Source of the DNA: Acidobacteriota bacterium
GTDB lineage: Bacteria > Acidobacteriota > Terriglobia > Bryobacterales > Bryobacteraceae
Length of the DNA: 64,000 nt
Assembly (NCBI GenBank): GCA_018268935.1
Contig: JAFDVS010000005.1
Span: 27,209-91,208 of the forward strand
Reading direction: 5' to 3'
Under the pieces are notes generated by a model. The model saw nothing but the letters and a program-made list of their open reading frames with translations. It ran no database searches and was not told the origin of the DNA. This document shows, piece by piece, positions 9,184 through 19,055 of the stretch (position 1 is its first letter; each line of letters opens with the position of its first letter). The position numbers were made by a program, and so were the translations under genes.

Positions 9184-11573
9184 TAGCCGGCCAGTGCGTT
9201 GAAGAGCAGCTTGAATGCTTGATAACTCTGTGCCCGATACTGCGGACGCATTCCGAAGAGGATCATGCGACCGGTCCCCACGGGCACCTCCACCAGTGCA
9301 GAGCGGTTGACGAGAAACTTCTCGCCCAACAGCCAGCCCGAGGCCAGCACCTTGTTTGCCGGATAGCGCGCGATTACCTTCACTCCTTCGGCATCTTCCC
9401 AGGCTGGGCTGCCTTCGCTCCAGATCGTGATCTCCTTCGGCAATCCCCGTGTCAGCGGATGCGTGGTGTCGAGCGATACGTTGAGCAGCGAGCCCGGGGA
9501 ATAGAACTGGCGGTTGGAAACACCACTCACGGAGTTCTTCAACTTTGCGCCCAGGTGACCCACCGCATATGCCGTCGAATCGTTGAGGAAGATCAGCGCG
9601 CCGCCCTCCGCGGCGAATTGCTTCAATATCTCCTCGCCCTTGCTGCCTAAGCCGCCGGCGTATTCCTCCGGCATCGAGTTCGGCGCATAGCCACGATACA
9701 ATGTGCCCGGCCCCTGGTCCGGAAACAGAATCACATCAAAACGTTTGCGCAACGCGCCGGCCAGGACATCCTTGTTATAGAGCCGCGTGTACTCAAAGCC
9801 GAATTGATCCAGCAACCATCGGGTCCATCCTTCATCCATGCTCGGCACGTGGCTACGATAAAGCGCGATGCGCGGTTTGCGGATCGGCTTCACGTCGCCA
9901 CCTGCTGCCCGGTTGATGTAGAAGTTGCCTGCGCTGTCGCGAGCCACTGGCTTTGATGCCTTCCACGCCTCGTTCACCGCTTTCCAACTGTCGACATCCG
10001 ATACGGCCAGAGCGCCCGCGGGCGCCGCCGTCTCCAACTCGAACGGAAAGTAGCGGCTCACGGACAACTGAGCGGCGAAGCGGTCTTGCACGGTATCCAC
10101 GCGCACTCCCATTAGCATCGGCAGCGTTTGCGCTGTGACGTCGTAAGGCCGTTTCGGCGGGCCTCCCGGATAGAGCCTCAAGTCCGGGTAGTTCTGCACC
10201 TCCAACAGAGTTTTCGCAAACGCGCTGAAAGGCTGCTGCATGCGAATGACGAAACTTCCAGCCGGATACTGCTTTCCGTCAGCGGTAAATGCTTCGGTGG
10301 CCTGCTCCACTTCCACCGCGCCGAAGGCCATCGTCTCCAATAGCTTCTTCGCCGATCCCGGATCCAACTGGTTCTTAGGAAACACGAAGGCATACGGCGT
10401 TTGCCGCGTGGCCGCCTTCTCCAGGATGCGATAGAAGTTGCGCAGCAGATCTTCGCGGCGCACGGCGGCCTGCCACAGCAACGACTCAAACGCGATCATC
10501 TGATAGTCCACAATGTCGCGGACGCGCCACGTGCCGCCTTCCCAAGGCTCCAGATGATTCCACGCCCGCTCACGCGGGTTGTAGCCCAAGGCCTGTTCTG
10601 AAATCTGATCCTTGCCCAGCGTTACCGGAGAAGCCAGCCGCGCACTCGCCGATTCACTTAAGATGCGCATGCCGCCGTGATAGGCCTGGTAGTGCCGTGC
10701 CGCAATCCAGAAATCGTACATCGCATTCACCGCGATGCCTTTCTTTCCCGCCGCCGTCAAATCCGACGCCATCCCCAATCCGATCATGTTACACATCTGC
10801 GCCAGAATCGGATCAATGTTTGGATCGATGGGATCCATCCATGGCGGTACAAACATCCGCGAAGCGGCCGCACCCTGTTGGTGCACATCGTAAACGATCT
10901 GCGGATGCCAGTTGTTGTGGAGCATCTGCACAACGGAGCGTGTTTCGGGTTGCGAGAAGATGTACCAGTCCCGATTGTTATCGTGGCCGACGTAGGCGTG
11001 ATACAACTCGGGGGGCGCCGTCCCTTCGTACGGTGTGCCCAGCGTCTTGCGATACCACTGCGTCACGATGTCCACGCCATCCGGATTCAAGGAAGGCACC
11101 AGGATGAAGATCACGTTGTCGAGTATCTGCCGGTACTTCGGCTTGTCCTCGGTAAGCAGCCGCCAGGCAAACTCCACCGCTGTCGATGTTGACGCTACCT
11201 CGGTGGCGTGGATCGAACAGGTGATCATCACCACCGTCTTGCCTTCCGCGAACAGCTTCTCTGCTTCGGTTGCCCCTGTCTTCCGCGGATCGGCCAGCAG
11301 TTTTTGAATGCGCTGATACTTATTCAAATCGCGCATCGTCGCTTCGTTGGAGATGATCGCCGCGATCATCGGGCGGCCCTGCACGGTCTTGCCGATCTCG
11401 GCAAATCGCACGCGGGGATCTTCTTTCGCCAGAGCCTGAAAATACGAAACCACTTTGGCCCAATCGAGGAGTTTCTTATCCTCGCCCATGGGATGCCCAA
11501 AGTGACTCTCCGGCGAAGGAACGGCCGCAGCGGCAGTTGCAGCCCACAGCACCAACGCAAGCGCAATTCTCAT
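9180..11573 (-). CDS. Secreted M14-family zinc metallopeptidase (carboxypeptidase-like)
   Basis: 797 residues with an Ala-rich signal peptide (residues 1-17). The N-terminal catalytic domain shows the M14 pattern: HxxE zinc ligands in CSIHATEVAS (about residues 124-133), the substrate-binding segment VPSLNPDGVD, and a later His in VYDVHQQG as likely third ligand. About 450 further residues follow, including a ThuA/GATase-like segment (VILFPDQGPGTLYRGYAPN, GGALIFLNDS). The protein probably works in the periplasm or outside the cell on peptides. Its ATG overlaps the stop of the upstream isomerase-like gene, indicating translational coupling. Confidence 0.82.
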   Translation of the reverse strand: MRIALALVLWAATAAAAVPSPESHFGHPMGEDKKLLDWAKVVSYFQALAKEDPRVRFAEIGKTVQGRPMIAAIISNEATMRDLNKYQRIQKLLADPRKTGATEAEKLFAEGKTVVMITCSIHATEVASTSTAVEFAWRLLTEDKPKYRQILDNVIFILVPSLNPDGVDIVTQWYRKTLGTPYEGTAPPELYHAYVGHDNNRDWYIFSQPETRSVVQMLHNNWHPQIVYDVHQQGAAASRMFVPPWMDPIDPNIDPILAQMCNMIGLGMASDLTAAGKKGIAVNAMYDFWIAARHYQAYHGGMRILSESASARLASPVTLGKDQISEQALGYNPRERAWNHLEPWEGGTWRVRDIVDYQMIAFESLLWQAAVRREDLLRNFYRILEKAATRQTPYAFVFPKNQLDPGSAKKLLETMAFGAVEVEQATEAFTADGKQYPAGSFVIRMQQPFSAFAKTLLEVQNYPDLRLYPGGPPKRPYDVTAQTLPMLMGVRVDTVQDRFAAQLSVSRYFPFELETAAPAGALAVSDVDSWKAVNEAWKASKPVARDSAGNFYINRAAGGDVKPIRKPRIALYRSHVPSMDEGWTRWLLDQFGFEYTRLYNKDVLAGALRKRFDVILFPDQGPGTLYRGYAPNSMPEEYAGGLGSKGEEILKQFAAEGGALIFLNDSTAYAVGHLGAKLKNSVSGVSNRQFYSPGSLLNVSLDTTHPLTRGLPKEITIWSEGSPAWEDAEGVKVIARYPANKVLASGWLLGEKFLVNRSALVEVPVGTGRMILFGMRPQYRAQSYQAFKLLFNALAGY

Positions 11574-12328
11574 GCGCGATTCAACTCCACCCAGAGCGCG
11601 CGATACCAGCGCAGGAAGCGCTCCGGTTCCTTGCTCTCCTGTGCTTCACACAGGGTGTAGCGATCGTACTTGGAAGCCCGCAGCAGGCTGAACAACTCGC
11701 GGTAGGGGTATGGCCCAGCTAGTTCGTTAATGTGCGCACTCTTTACCCATGGGCGCAGCAGTTTGAAGCTATCCTTGATGCTGCCGTTTACGATATCGGT
11801 GGGATTGGAATTCCAGCACAGGCCCACGTTGTCGTGCTTGGTAGCGCGCATGATGGCCGCGCTCACTGGCGGATTCTGCGTGTCGCGCCCGTGCACTTCC
11901 ATCCAAATCTCCACGCCCATGCGCGCGCCGTATTCGCCGCACTCGCGCAGTGATTCGCCGATCATGGCGATCGTTTTTTCCGGCCCAAGTTCTTTCGCGA
12001 TTCCATTGGGACGCACCTTCACGCCCCAGGCGCCGGTGTCGTGCGCCAGGTCGACCCACTTCTTGCAGTCGTCGATGTGCTTTCTCCGCACAGCCGGGTC
12101 GGGAGAGTGAAATTCGCACGTGCTTCCGAAGCTCAGCAGCCGCAGCTTGGCTTGCGCGAAGCGCGCCTTCACCTTCGCTCGCTCTTCACTCGTCAACGTG
12201 ACTTCCACGCCGTGTTTGTGCGACGTTCGCAACTCCACGGCTTCGAATCCAAGGGCGGGAAGTTTCGTCAGGATGGTGTCGAGATCCCAATCTTTAATCA
12301 CGTTATACGTGACAGCTCCAAGATACAT
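11570..12328 (-). CDS. Sugar phosphate isomerase/epimerase-like TIM-barrel protein
   Basis: 252 residues, xylose-isomerase-like TIM barrel (AP endonuclease family 2). Visible segments are ALGFEAVELRTS near the start, LLSFGSTCEFHSPD in the middle and GLCWNSNPTD toward the C-terminus; the acidic and His residues there are typical metal ligands. It is cytoplasmic (no signal peptide). In Acidobacteriota and Planctomycetota such genes accompany sugar or inositol catabolism. Its stop overlaps the start of the M14 peptidase gene by four bases and it lies 58 bases downstream of the FG-GAP protein. Exact substrate unknown. Confidence 0.8.
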   Translation of the reverse strand: MYLGAVTYNVIKDWDLDTILTKLPALGFEAVELRTSHKHGVEVTLTSEERAKVKARFAQAKLRLLSFGSTCEFHSPDPAVRRKHIDDCKKWVDLAHDTGAWGVKVRPNGIAKELGPEKTIAMIGESLRECGEYGARMGVEIWMEVHGRDTQNPPVSAAIMRATKHDNVGLCWNSNPTDIVNGSIKDSFKLLRPWVKSAHINELAGPYPYRELFSLLRASKYDRYTLCEAQESKEPERFLRWYRALWVELNRA

Positions 12329-12386
12329 GGCGGCCTCTCAATGTGCGGAATTCACTAAAGAGTGTAACACCCGTCTTCCGGCGTGA

Positions 12387-14495
12387 TCAGCGCTGCAGTG
12401 CTTCAATGTAGTTGCGATCGAAGTAATAGAAGAACCCGTCTTCAGCGCCGACGATCACATCCAGTTTCCCGTCGCCATTCCAGTCGGCAACGTTCGGCGT
12501 CGGATTGTGCCCACGGAGCGGAGTCTTGATGATGGTCCCTCGCGCCTGCATCACCGGCTTCGTCTGCGACCCTGTATTCTCGTACAGCACCGGCCCTTCG
12601 TCGGAATCGGAGATGAGGTCCAGGTCGCCGTCGCCATCCCAATCCACCAACTCAATCTTGCGGCGTCCACTGGCGCCGGCGCGCCCGTTGGCCAGATTGA
12701 GAAATCGCCCGTTGGCCTGCACGAAGATACGCTCCGGCGGATTCAGACACAGCTTGCCGCCACACTTCGAACGGCGGAACAAGGAAAGGTAGCCCTGGTG
12801 ATTCAGCATCACCAGGTCCGGCAGCCCATCGCGATCCCAATCCACCACTTTCGGCGTGGTGCGCCATTGTGTGAGTAGTTGCTTCGGCTTCGGTTCCCAC
12901 CAGACCCAATCGGGTTTCGGAGGCCTGCTCTGCCATTCCACCTCGACGGATTGCGCCGCGGCCAGATTCATCGAGTCACCCGTATTGCGATACCAGACCA
13001 CATCGCCCCAAATGTCGTTCACCAGGATGTCGAGCTTTCCATCCATGTCCCAATCGGCGACGGAGGGATTACTGTAGCCCCACTTTTCTTCCGCGGGCCC
13101 TTGCACCGATCCATTCGGCCCGGCGATGCGGCGGATGGGTTTTCCTGCCGCGCGGAAATATCCGCGATCAATGAACTGCGCATCCTGCTTGGTGCCGGTG
13201 TTTTCGAAGTACTGCACATAGCCGGCCGAGTTGCCGGCAATCAGATCCAGCTTCCCATCGCCATTCCAATCCACCGCCACGGGCCGGCTCAACGCACCGC
13301 TCTTCATGTACGGATCCACTTGCTCGAAATAGCGCAACGGCGCCAACCTCGGCTGCTGGCCCTTTGGCGCCAGATTCTCCGCGAACGCGACGCGCCCATC
13401 TTCTTCGCCCACGATGATCGACGGGCGCCCGTCCTTGTGCCACCGCACGACGCGCGGCTGGATCATGCATAGATCCATTCTGAACAGCGGTGCTGGCTTG
13501 TCGAAACCCGCACCGTTGTTGCGCACGAAGAAAACGGTGTCGATGAAGTTCGATGCAACGAGATCGAGCTTCCCATCGCCATCCCAATCCACGGGGTTGG
13601 GCACAGGAGCCCCATACATATCCACCGGCAGCTTCACCGGCTTCGCGAATCCGCTGCCAGTGTTTTTGTAGAAGTACACGAACCCATGCAGGGGGCCGCG
13701 CAGCCATTTGCCGGCGCTATCAAATGCGTCATCCCATCCATACTCACGCCAGTCGCTGGTTCCGTTCAGAACGTCCAGCTTGCCGTCGCCGTCCCAATCC
13801 ACGGGATACCAAAGATCGTCCCGTCCGACATGATAGTCGCGTTCAATGGGAACCGCCACGGGCTTCGACAGCTTGTTCCTGACGACGTCACTGAAGTATC
13901 CGCCGCGATACACCAAATCCACAGACCCGTCTCCGTTGAAGTCCGCGGCCACGAGATCCGGCTTGCCAGGCCCCATCCACTCGGCGCGATCGAAGAGCGG
14001 CTTCTCATTGCTGCCGAGGTTACGGAAGAGATAGATGCCGTTGTAGGGCCGGTCCGCGCAGCTCACGATGAGATCCAATGCGCCATCGCCGTTCATATCC
14101 ACAGCTACCGGATGCGCCCATAAGCCGACGGAAAGTCTGCCGCGCACCCCCAATTTCCCGAACGTGATGCGATCGCCAGTGCCCACCATCGCCGGCTCCA
14201 TCTGGCGTGAATTCTCCTCGTTGTAGGCGATCGTGTAACTGGCCGCGCCCGTGGAGCGCCAACTGACGCGTGCATTCGGCACACGCCACTCCACCTTCGA
14301 AGGGATCACCGATCCACCGGCTCGCACTCGCACCGAATCGGGGCGAAACTCGCCCTCGATCCGCAAATCATGCCACGCCGGGTGGCCTTTGGGGAACTTT
14401 CCATTCACCGATACCGAAGCGGCTGGAAGCAGAGACGCAATCAAAGCGAAAAAGACGTACATGGCTGTGATAAGAATAACAAGGAGCTGATCCAT
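12387..14495 (-). CDS. Secreted FG-GAP/VCBS repeat protein
   Basis: About 702 residues when started at the ATG at 14493-14495. The N-terminal hydrophobic stretch (QLLVILITAMYVFFALIASLLPA) is a signal peptide, and an inner ATG at 14462 would also keep most of it. At least eight repeats of the type VDWDGDGKLDLV are spread along the protein. This is the calcium-binding FG-GAP motif forming an integrin-alpha-like beta-propeller, so an extracellular ligand- or polysaccharide-binding role is likely. The start codon physically overlaps the divergent receptor start at 14494. Confidence 0.82.
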   Translation of the reverse strand: MDQLLVILITAMYVFFALIASLLPAASVSVNGKFPKGHPAWHDLRIEGEFRPDSVRVRAGGSVIPSKVEWRVPNARVSWRSTGAASYTIAYNEENSRQMEPAMVGTGDRITFGKLGVRGRLSVGLWAHPVAVDMNGDGALDLIVSCADRPYNGIYLFRNLGSNEKPLFDRAEWMGPGKPDLVAADFNGDGSVDLVYRGGYFSDVVRNKLSKPVAVPIERDYHVGRDDLWYPVDWDGDGKLDVLNGTSDWREYGWDDAFDSAGKWLRGPLHGFVYFYKNTGSGFAKPVKLPVDMYGAPVPNPVDWDGDGKLDLVASNFIDTVFFVRNNGAGFDKPAPLFRMDLCMIQPRVVRWHKDGRPSIIVGEEDGRVAFAENLAPKGQQPRLAPLRYFEQVDPYMKSGALSRPVAVDWNGDGKLDLIAGNSAGYVQYFENTGTKQDAQFIDRGYFRAAGKPIRRIAGPNGSVQGPAEEKWGYSNPSVADWDMDGKLDILVNDIWGDVVWYRNTGDSMNLAAAQSVEVEWQSRPPKPDWVWWEPKPKQLLTQWRTTPKVVDWDRDGLPDLVMLNHQGYLSLFRRSKCGGKLCLNPPERIFVQANGRFLNLANGRAGASGRRKIELVDWDGDGDLDLISDSDEGPVLYENTGSQTKPVMQARGTIIKTPLRGHNPTPNVADWNGDGKLDVIVGAEDGFFYYFDRNYIEALQR

Positions 14496-17400
14496 GCTGA
14501 TTCGTTTACTCCTTGCCTTATCCTTCCTTGCCCTGCAGCTCAGTGCGCAGGCTATTTTCGGTTCCATTCAAGGAACTGTCACCGATGAAACGGGCGCCGT
14601 GGCGCCCAACGTTCGCGTCACCGCTCGCAACGTGAATACGGGCGTCGCAGTCACCGTACAGAGCAACGATCGCGGTCTCTATTTTCTTGGCGAACTGCGC
14701 CCTGGCCAGTACGATGTGGAGGCCGAGTCCCCCGGCTTTCAAAAAATGTTGCAGCGAGGCCTCGCGCTTCGCATCGAAGATCACCTGCGTGCGGATTTTG
14801 TGATGAAAGTCGGCCAGGTCACCGAGAGTGTGGAGGTCACCAGCGAAGCGCAACTCATTCAGACCGAGAACAACACGCTCGGCCGCGTGATGGAAGAAAA
14901 CACCATCAAGCAACTTCCCCTGCGCGGACGCAATGCCTTTGAATTGGTGCTGCTTGCTCCGGGCGCGCAGCAGCGCGGCGACGATGAACTGCCTCGTCTC
15001 AGCGGCGGCCGCGCCCGGTCGGGTGAGTATGTGCTCGATGGCGGATCCATCACCACACCGCGCCGTGGGCAGCTCTTCACTCAACCGAACCTCGACGCTA
15101 TTCAGGAATTCAAAGTGCAGACTAGCGGCCTTTCCGCCGAGTTTGGCCGCACGGTTGGCGGAGTGGTCAACGCGACGTTGAAGAGTGGTTCGAACAAGAT
15201 TAGCGGCAACCTCTTCGAGTTCCATCGCAACAACAGCATCAATGCGCGTAACTTTTTCGCTTCCAGCATGCCGAAGTTGATCCAGAATCAGTTCGGCGGC
15301 ATGGTCGGCGGCCCCATCAAGAAGGACAAGCTGTTCTTCTTCGGAGATTTCGAAATTTTTCGTCAGGCCGAAGAGAGCCTCTTCAATCTGACCATTCCCA
15401 CGGCGGAAATGCGCCGCGGCGATTTCGCCGGTCAGCGCCAGATCTTCGATCCCAACACGACGCGGGCCGGCACGGGAACGCAGCGCATTCGCGATCCATT
15501 CCCCAACAACGCCATTCCCACTTCCCGCTTCGATGCGCCGGCGCCGAAGATCATGGCTTTCTACCCTCAGCCCAATCGCGCCGGTCTTGTGCAGAACTAC
15601 CAGGTGCTGATTCCGCGCGGCACAAACAATGAGAAGTTCGACGCGCGCATTGACTGGCGGGCTTCCGACAAGGATATCGTTTTCGGCCGTTACAGTTGGG
15701 ATCACCAGTTCAGTGACACGGCCCGTCCCTTTGATGGAGCGCGCACCGGAGGCAACCGCGGCAACTTCAATCGCTATTTGACAGGCGCAATCAGTTGGAC
15801 ACGCACCATCACGCCGACTACGCTCAACGATTTCCGCGCTTCTTACTTCCGCGGCATTCAAGAGCGGCTGCTCAGCCAGGGCGCTGGAGACGCGCTGGGC
15901 ATTCCCAACCTGAATATCGTCGGTCTTCCCCTGATCGACGTCACCGGCTATGAAGGCATCGGGGACTCCCAGGCTTTCATGCCAGTGGAAAACCAGTATC
16001 AATTCCAGAACACGACGACCTTAGTTCGCGGCAACCACATCCTCAAGGCTGGTGTCGATTACCGCAAGTTCCCGATCAATGATCTGCAACTGCAGTTCAC
16101 CGGCGAATACACGTTCAATACCGTGCAAACCGCAAATCCGCTCAGCCCCGGGAACACGGGCCACGCTGTTGCCAGCCTCCTGCTGGGCCAGGCGAATACA
16201 TTCAACAACAGCACGCTGCGTGGCCGGTTCTATTACAGGTCAGCCTACATTGGCGGATTCTTTCAGGACGACTGGAAGCTCACCCCCCGGTTCACTTTGA
16301 ATCTCGGGCTGCGTTACGACGCGGAACAGAACCCGCGGGAGACGCGGAACCAGGGCTCCAACTTCGATCTCGCCAAGGGGCGTCCGGTTACGATGACGGA
16401 GTTGGGCCGCAACTTCATTCAATACACAGACCGTATGAACCTCGGCCCGCGTGTCGGGTTCGCCTGGCGTGCCCTGCGCAACACCGTAGTGCGTTCCCAC
16501 TACGGTATCTTCTACACGCCCATCACCGGGCGTGCTACATCGGCCTTCGCCCGCTTCCCGGCTGATCAGCGGTTGGGCCTGCAAAGCGATGGCGTCAACG
16601 CTGCGGCGATTCTCTCGCAAACGCCGCCCATCGTGCCCAGCGTCGATGGGAAAGGTTTCGCCATCGACAACAAGATCGAGCGCGCCAAACTCGGCAGCTT
16701 TCAGCAGTGGAACCTCGATGTCCAACACGAAATCGGCAGCTACCTGTTACAGGCTTCGTACAACGGCAGCGTGGGACGTCACTTGATGATGAACCAGGAC
16801 ATGAACGTCATCCGGATCGAGGATGTACAGCGTGCGGGCGCGGGCACCCAGGCCATGCGCCCCTATCCTGACTATGGCTTCATCCTTTGTCACTGCGAAT
16901 TGCAGAACTCCAGTTACAATGCGCTGCAACTGGGGCTGGAGCGCCGCTACCGCGCGGGCCTGTTCTGGAGCGTCAGCTATACGTTCTCCAAGTTCCTCGA
17001 CTACAACGAAGACAACTTCTCTTCGATGTTCCCGCAGGACCCGTTCAACCTGCGGCTGGAACGCGGACTAAGCCAATCGCACTATCCGCACCGCTTTGTC
17101 ACGGCGTTCGTCTACGATTTTCCGTTCGGCAAAGGGCGCCGCTGGATGACCAACGGCGGCCCCGCTGCATGGGTACTCGGCGGTTGGCAGCTCTCCAATA
17201 TCCTCACGCTGCAAAGCGGCGATCAGGTGTGGATCACGCAAGCTGCAAACACCGCGCAAACATTCTCTCGCCAGTTCCGCCCAAATTGGGTCAGCAGCGC
17301 GGTGCTCGATGGTGGGGAACGCACCATTGATCGCTGGTTCAACACGGCGGCCTTCGTGGCGCCGCCGCCGCGCGCGCTCGGCAACAGTCCGAAATTCCCC

Positions 17401-17628
17401 GATATCCAGGGGCCGGGGCTGATCAGCGCTGACCTCTCGGTGATCCGGTTCATTCCGGTGCCGGTGCGCGAAGGCATGAAATTCGAAATTCGCGGCGACG
17501 TGTTCAATCTGCCCAATCGCACGAACTTGAGCGCGCCCGCGGGCACTTTCGGAAATCCCACCTTCGGCCGCATCACCGGAGCGAGACTTGCTCGCACGCT
17601 CCAACTCGGTTTGAAATTCTGGTTCTGA
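14494..17628 (+). CDS. Oar-like TonB-dependent outer membrane receptor (1)
   Basis: 1044 residues: signal peptide (LIRLLLALSFLALQLSAQA), an N-terminal carboxypeptidase-regulatory beta-sandwich (IFGSIQGTVTDETGAVAPN... to about 105), a plug domain with LPLRGRNAFELVLLAPG and NATLKSGSNKISG, and a long 22-stranded-type barrel ending in aromatic Phe (LQLGLKFWF). AAGGAG sits seven bases before the ATG. Such receptors import large oligomers or scavenge secreted material. The stop shares a base with the ATG of the sulfatase (TGATG), suggesting co-translation and a role with sulfated glycans. It is divergent from the FG-GAP gene with no intergenic DNA. Confidence 0.87.
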   Translation: MLIRLLLALSFLALQLSAQAIFGSIQGTVTDETGAVAPNVRVTARNVNTGVAVTVQSNDRGLYFLGELRPGQYDVEAESPGFQKMLQRGLALRIEDHLRADFVMKVGQVTESVEVTSEAQLIQTENNTLGRVMEENTIKQLPLRGRNAFELVLLAPGAQQRGDDELPRLSGGRARSGEYVLDGGSITTPRRGQLFTQPNLDAIQEFKVQTSGLSAEFGRTVGGVVNATLKSGSNKISGNLFEFHRNNSINARNFFASSMPKLIQNQFGGMVGGPIKKDKLFFFGDFEIFRQAEESLFNLTIPTAEMRRGDFAGQRQIFDPNTTRAGTGTQRIRDPFPNNAIPTSRFDAPAPKIMAFYPQPNRAGLVQNYQVLIPRGTNNEKFDARIDWRASDKDIVFGRYSWDHQFSDTARPFDGARTGGNRGNFNRYLTGAISWTRTITPTTLNDFRASYFRGIQERLLSQGAGDALGIPNLNIVGLPLIDVTGYEGIGDSQAFMPVENQYQFQNTTTLVRGNHILKAGVDYRKFPINDLQLQFTGEYTFNTVQTANPLSPGNTGHAVASLLLGQANTFNNSTLRGRFYYRSAYIGGFFQDDWKLTPRFTLNLGLRYDAEQNPRETRNQGSNFDLAKGRPVTMTELGRNFIQYTDRMNLGPRVGFAWRALRNTVVRSHYGIFYTPITGRATSAFARFPADQRLGLQSDGVNAAAILSQTPPIVPSVDGKGFAIDNKIERAKLGSFQQWNLDVQHEIGSYLLQASYNGSVGRHLMMNQDMNVIRIEDVQRAGAGTQAMRPYPDYGFILCHCELQNSSYNALQLGLERRYRAGLFWSVSYTFSKFLDYNEDNFSSMFPQDPFNLRLERGLSQSHYPHRFVTAFVYDFPFGKGRRWMTNGGPAAWVLGGWQLSNILTLQSGDQVWITQAANTAQTFSRQFRPNWVSSAVLDGGERTIDRWFNTAAFVAPPPRALGNSPKFPDIQGPGLISADLSVIRFIPVPVREGMKFEIRGDVFNLPNRTNLSAPAGTFGNPTFGRITGARLARTLQLGLKFWF

Positions 17629-19016
17629 TGCGGCGGCGATCGTTTCTTTTCACCGCGGCGGGTGCGGCGGCCTACCAGCCACAACGCCCGCCCAACATTG
17701 TTTTCCTGTACACAGACGATCAAGCCTGGTGGAGTGTGCGCTCCCTGGGCAACCGCGATTCGCACACACCAAACATGGACCGCATCGGAGCCGAAGGGGC
17801 ACTATTCGAACACGCCTTCGTCTCCACACCGGTGTGCTCCGCGTCACGTGCGGCGATGTTCACCTCGCAGCATAGCTTCCGCACCCGCGTGCACGATTTC
17901 ATTGATCGACGCCGCGAGCCCGAACTCGGCCTCTCCGCTGATTTCCCCACCTGGCCCGAACTGCTGCAGCAGCACGGCTACAAGACGGCGTTGTTTGGCA
18001 AGTGGCACCTGGGTACGAAGCCGGAGCACCATCCCACGCGCCGCGGTTTTCATGAGTTCCTCGGCTTTCTGGATGGCGGCAACCGGCCCATGAATCCTTA
18101 CCTGGAGGTGCAGGGAAAAGAGCAGACAGTGAAGGGCTCGCTTCCAGACATCCTCGTCGATGGCGCCATCGATTTCGTTAAACGCAGCCAATCCGCGCCG
18201 TTCGCCGTGAATGTACACTTTCGCGCTCCACATGCTCCTTACGGCCCGGTTCCCGAAGTCGATTCGGCGCGCTTCCGCGATACGGATCCACAAATCCCGA
18301 AGCATCCTGCATTGAACAAAGAATGGGCCACCGAATCGTTGCGCGCTTACTACGCGAGCATCGCATCCGTTGATCGCAACATCGGCCGTTTTCTCGATAC
18401 CCTCGATTCGCTTCAGCTTTCCGCCAACACGGTCGTCGTCTTCACTTCCGACAACGGGTACATGATCGGCCATCACAACGCTTATGGCAAAGGCAACGCG
18501 ACTCGCGCCGGGCGCGCCGCGCGGGAACGCGTTTCCAACATGTGGGATGACTCCCTCCGCACACCGCTGATGATCCGCTGGCCTGGCGTCATCCAGCCCG
18601 GACGGCGCATTAGCGGGATGATCTCGCACCTCGATTTCTTCCCGTCTCTGCTTCGCATTGCAGGCGCTGAGCAGCGCATCCCTACAGGCTATGTCCCTTG
18701 CGGCCGCGATTTTACTCCTCTGCTGCGCGGCGAACGCACCCCCTGGCGCGACACGCTGTACGCCGATTACGACATGTACCACTACCTGCGCGATTCCATG
18801 CGCATGATCCGCACCGAAGACTGGAAGCTGATCACCCACACGCACAACGACGTGCAGCACGAACTCTACGATCTGCGCAACGATCCCGGAGAGACCAGGA
18901 ACCTCATCGGCGAATATGAGCATCTCCGCCAGATGGCCGCTCTACGCCGCCGCCTGTACGCATGGCAGCAATGGATGGGCGATCCCGCGGCGTTGCCGCT
19001 TGACCGGCCGGTGTAA
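17628..19016 (+). CDS. Secreted arylsulfatase-family sulfatase
   Basis: 462 residues of the alkaline-phosphatase superfamily, preceded by a basic-hydrophobic signal (MRRRSFLFTAAGAAA). Metal ligands appear in NIVFLYTDDQ (Asp30, Asp31) and later in VVFTSDNGYMIGHH. The formylglycine site is PVCSASRAAMFTS with Cys70 in a C-x-A-x-R context; Ala replaces the usual Pro, a form accepted by the radical-SAM maturase (anSME). KWHLGTKPEHH is the second conserved sulfatase motif. It is coupled to the upstream receptor and probably removes sulfate esters from carbohydrates in the periplasm. No maturase is present in this window. Confidence 0.87.
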   Translation: MRRRSFLFTAAGAAAYQPQRPPNIVFLYTDDQAWWSVRSLGNRDSHTPNMDRIGAEGALFEHAFVSTPVCSASRAAMFTSQHSFRTRVHDFIDRRREPELGLSADFPTWPELLQQHGYKTALFGKWHLGTKPEHHPTRRGFHEFLGFLDGGNRPMNPYLEVQGKEQTVKGSLPDILVDGAIDFVKRSQSAPFAVNVHFRAPHAPYGPVPEVDSARFRDTDPQIPKHPALNKEWATESLRAYYASIASVDRNIGRFLDTLDSLQLSANTVVVFTSDNGYMIGHHNAYGKGNATRAGRAARERVSNMWDDSLRTPLMIRWPGVIQPGRRISGMISHLDFFPSLLRIAGAEQRIPTGYVPCGRDFTPLLRGERTPWRDTLYADYDMYHYLRDSMRMIRTEDWKLITHTHNDVQHELYDLRNDPGETRNLIGEYEHLRQMAALRRRLYAWQQWMGDPAALPLDRPV

Positions 19017-19055
19017 CATTTGCTTCTTGCCGGACACCGTGATGTAATCCGGTGC

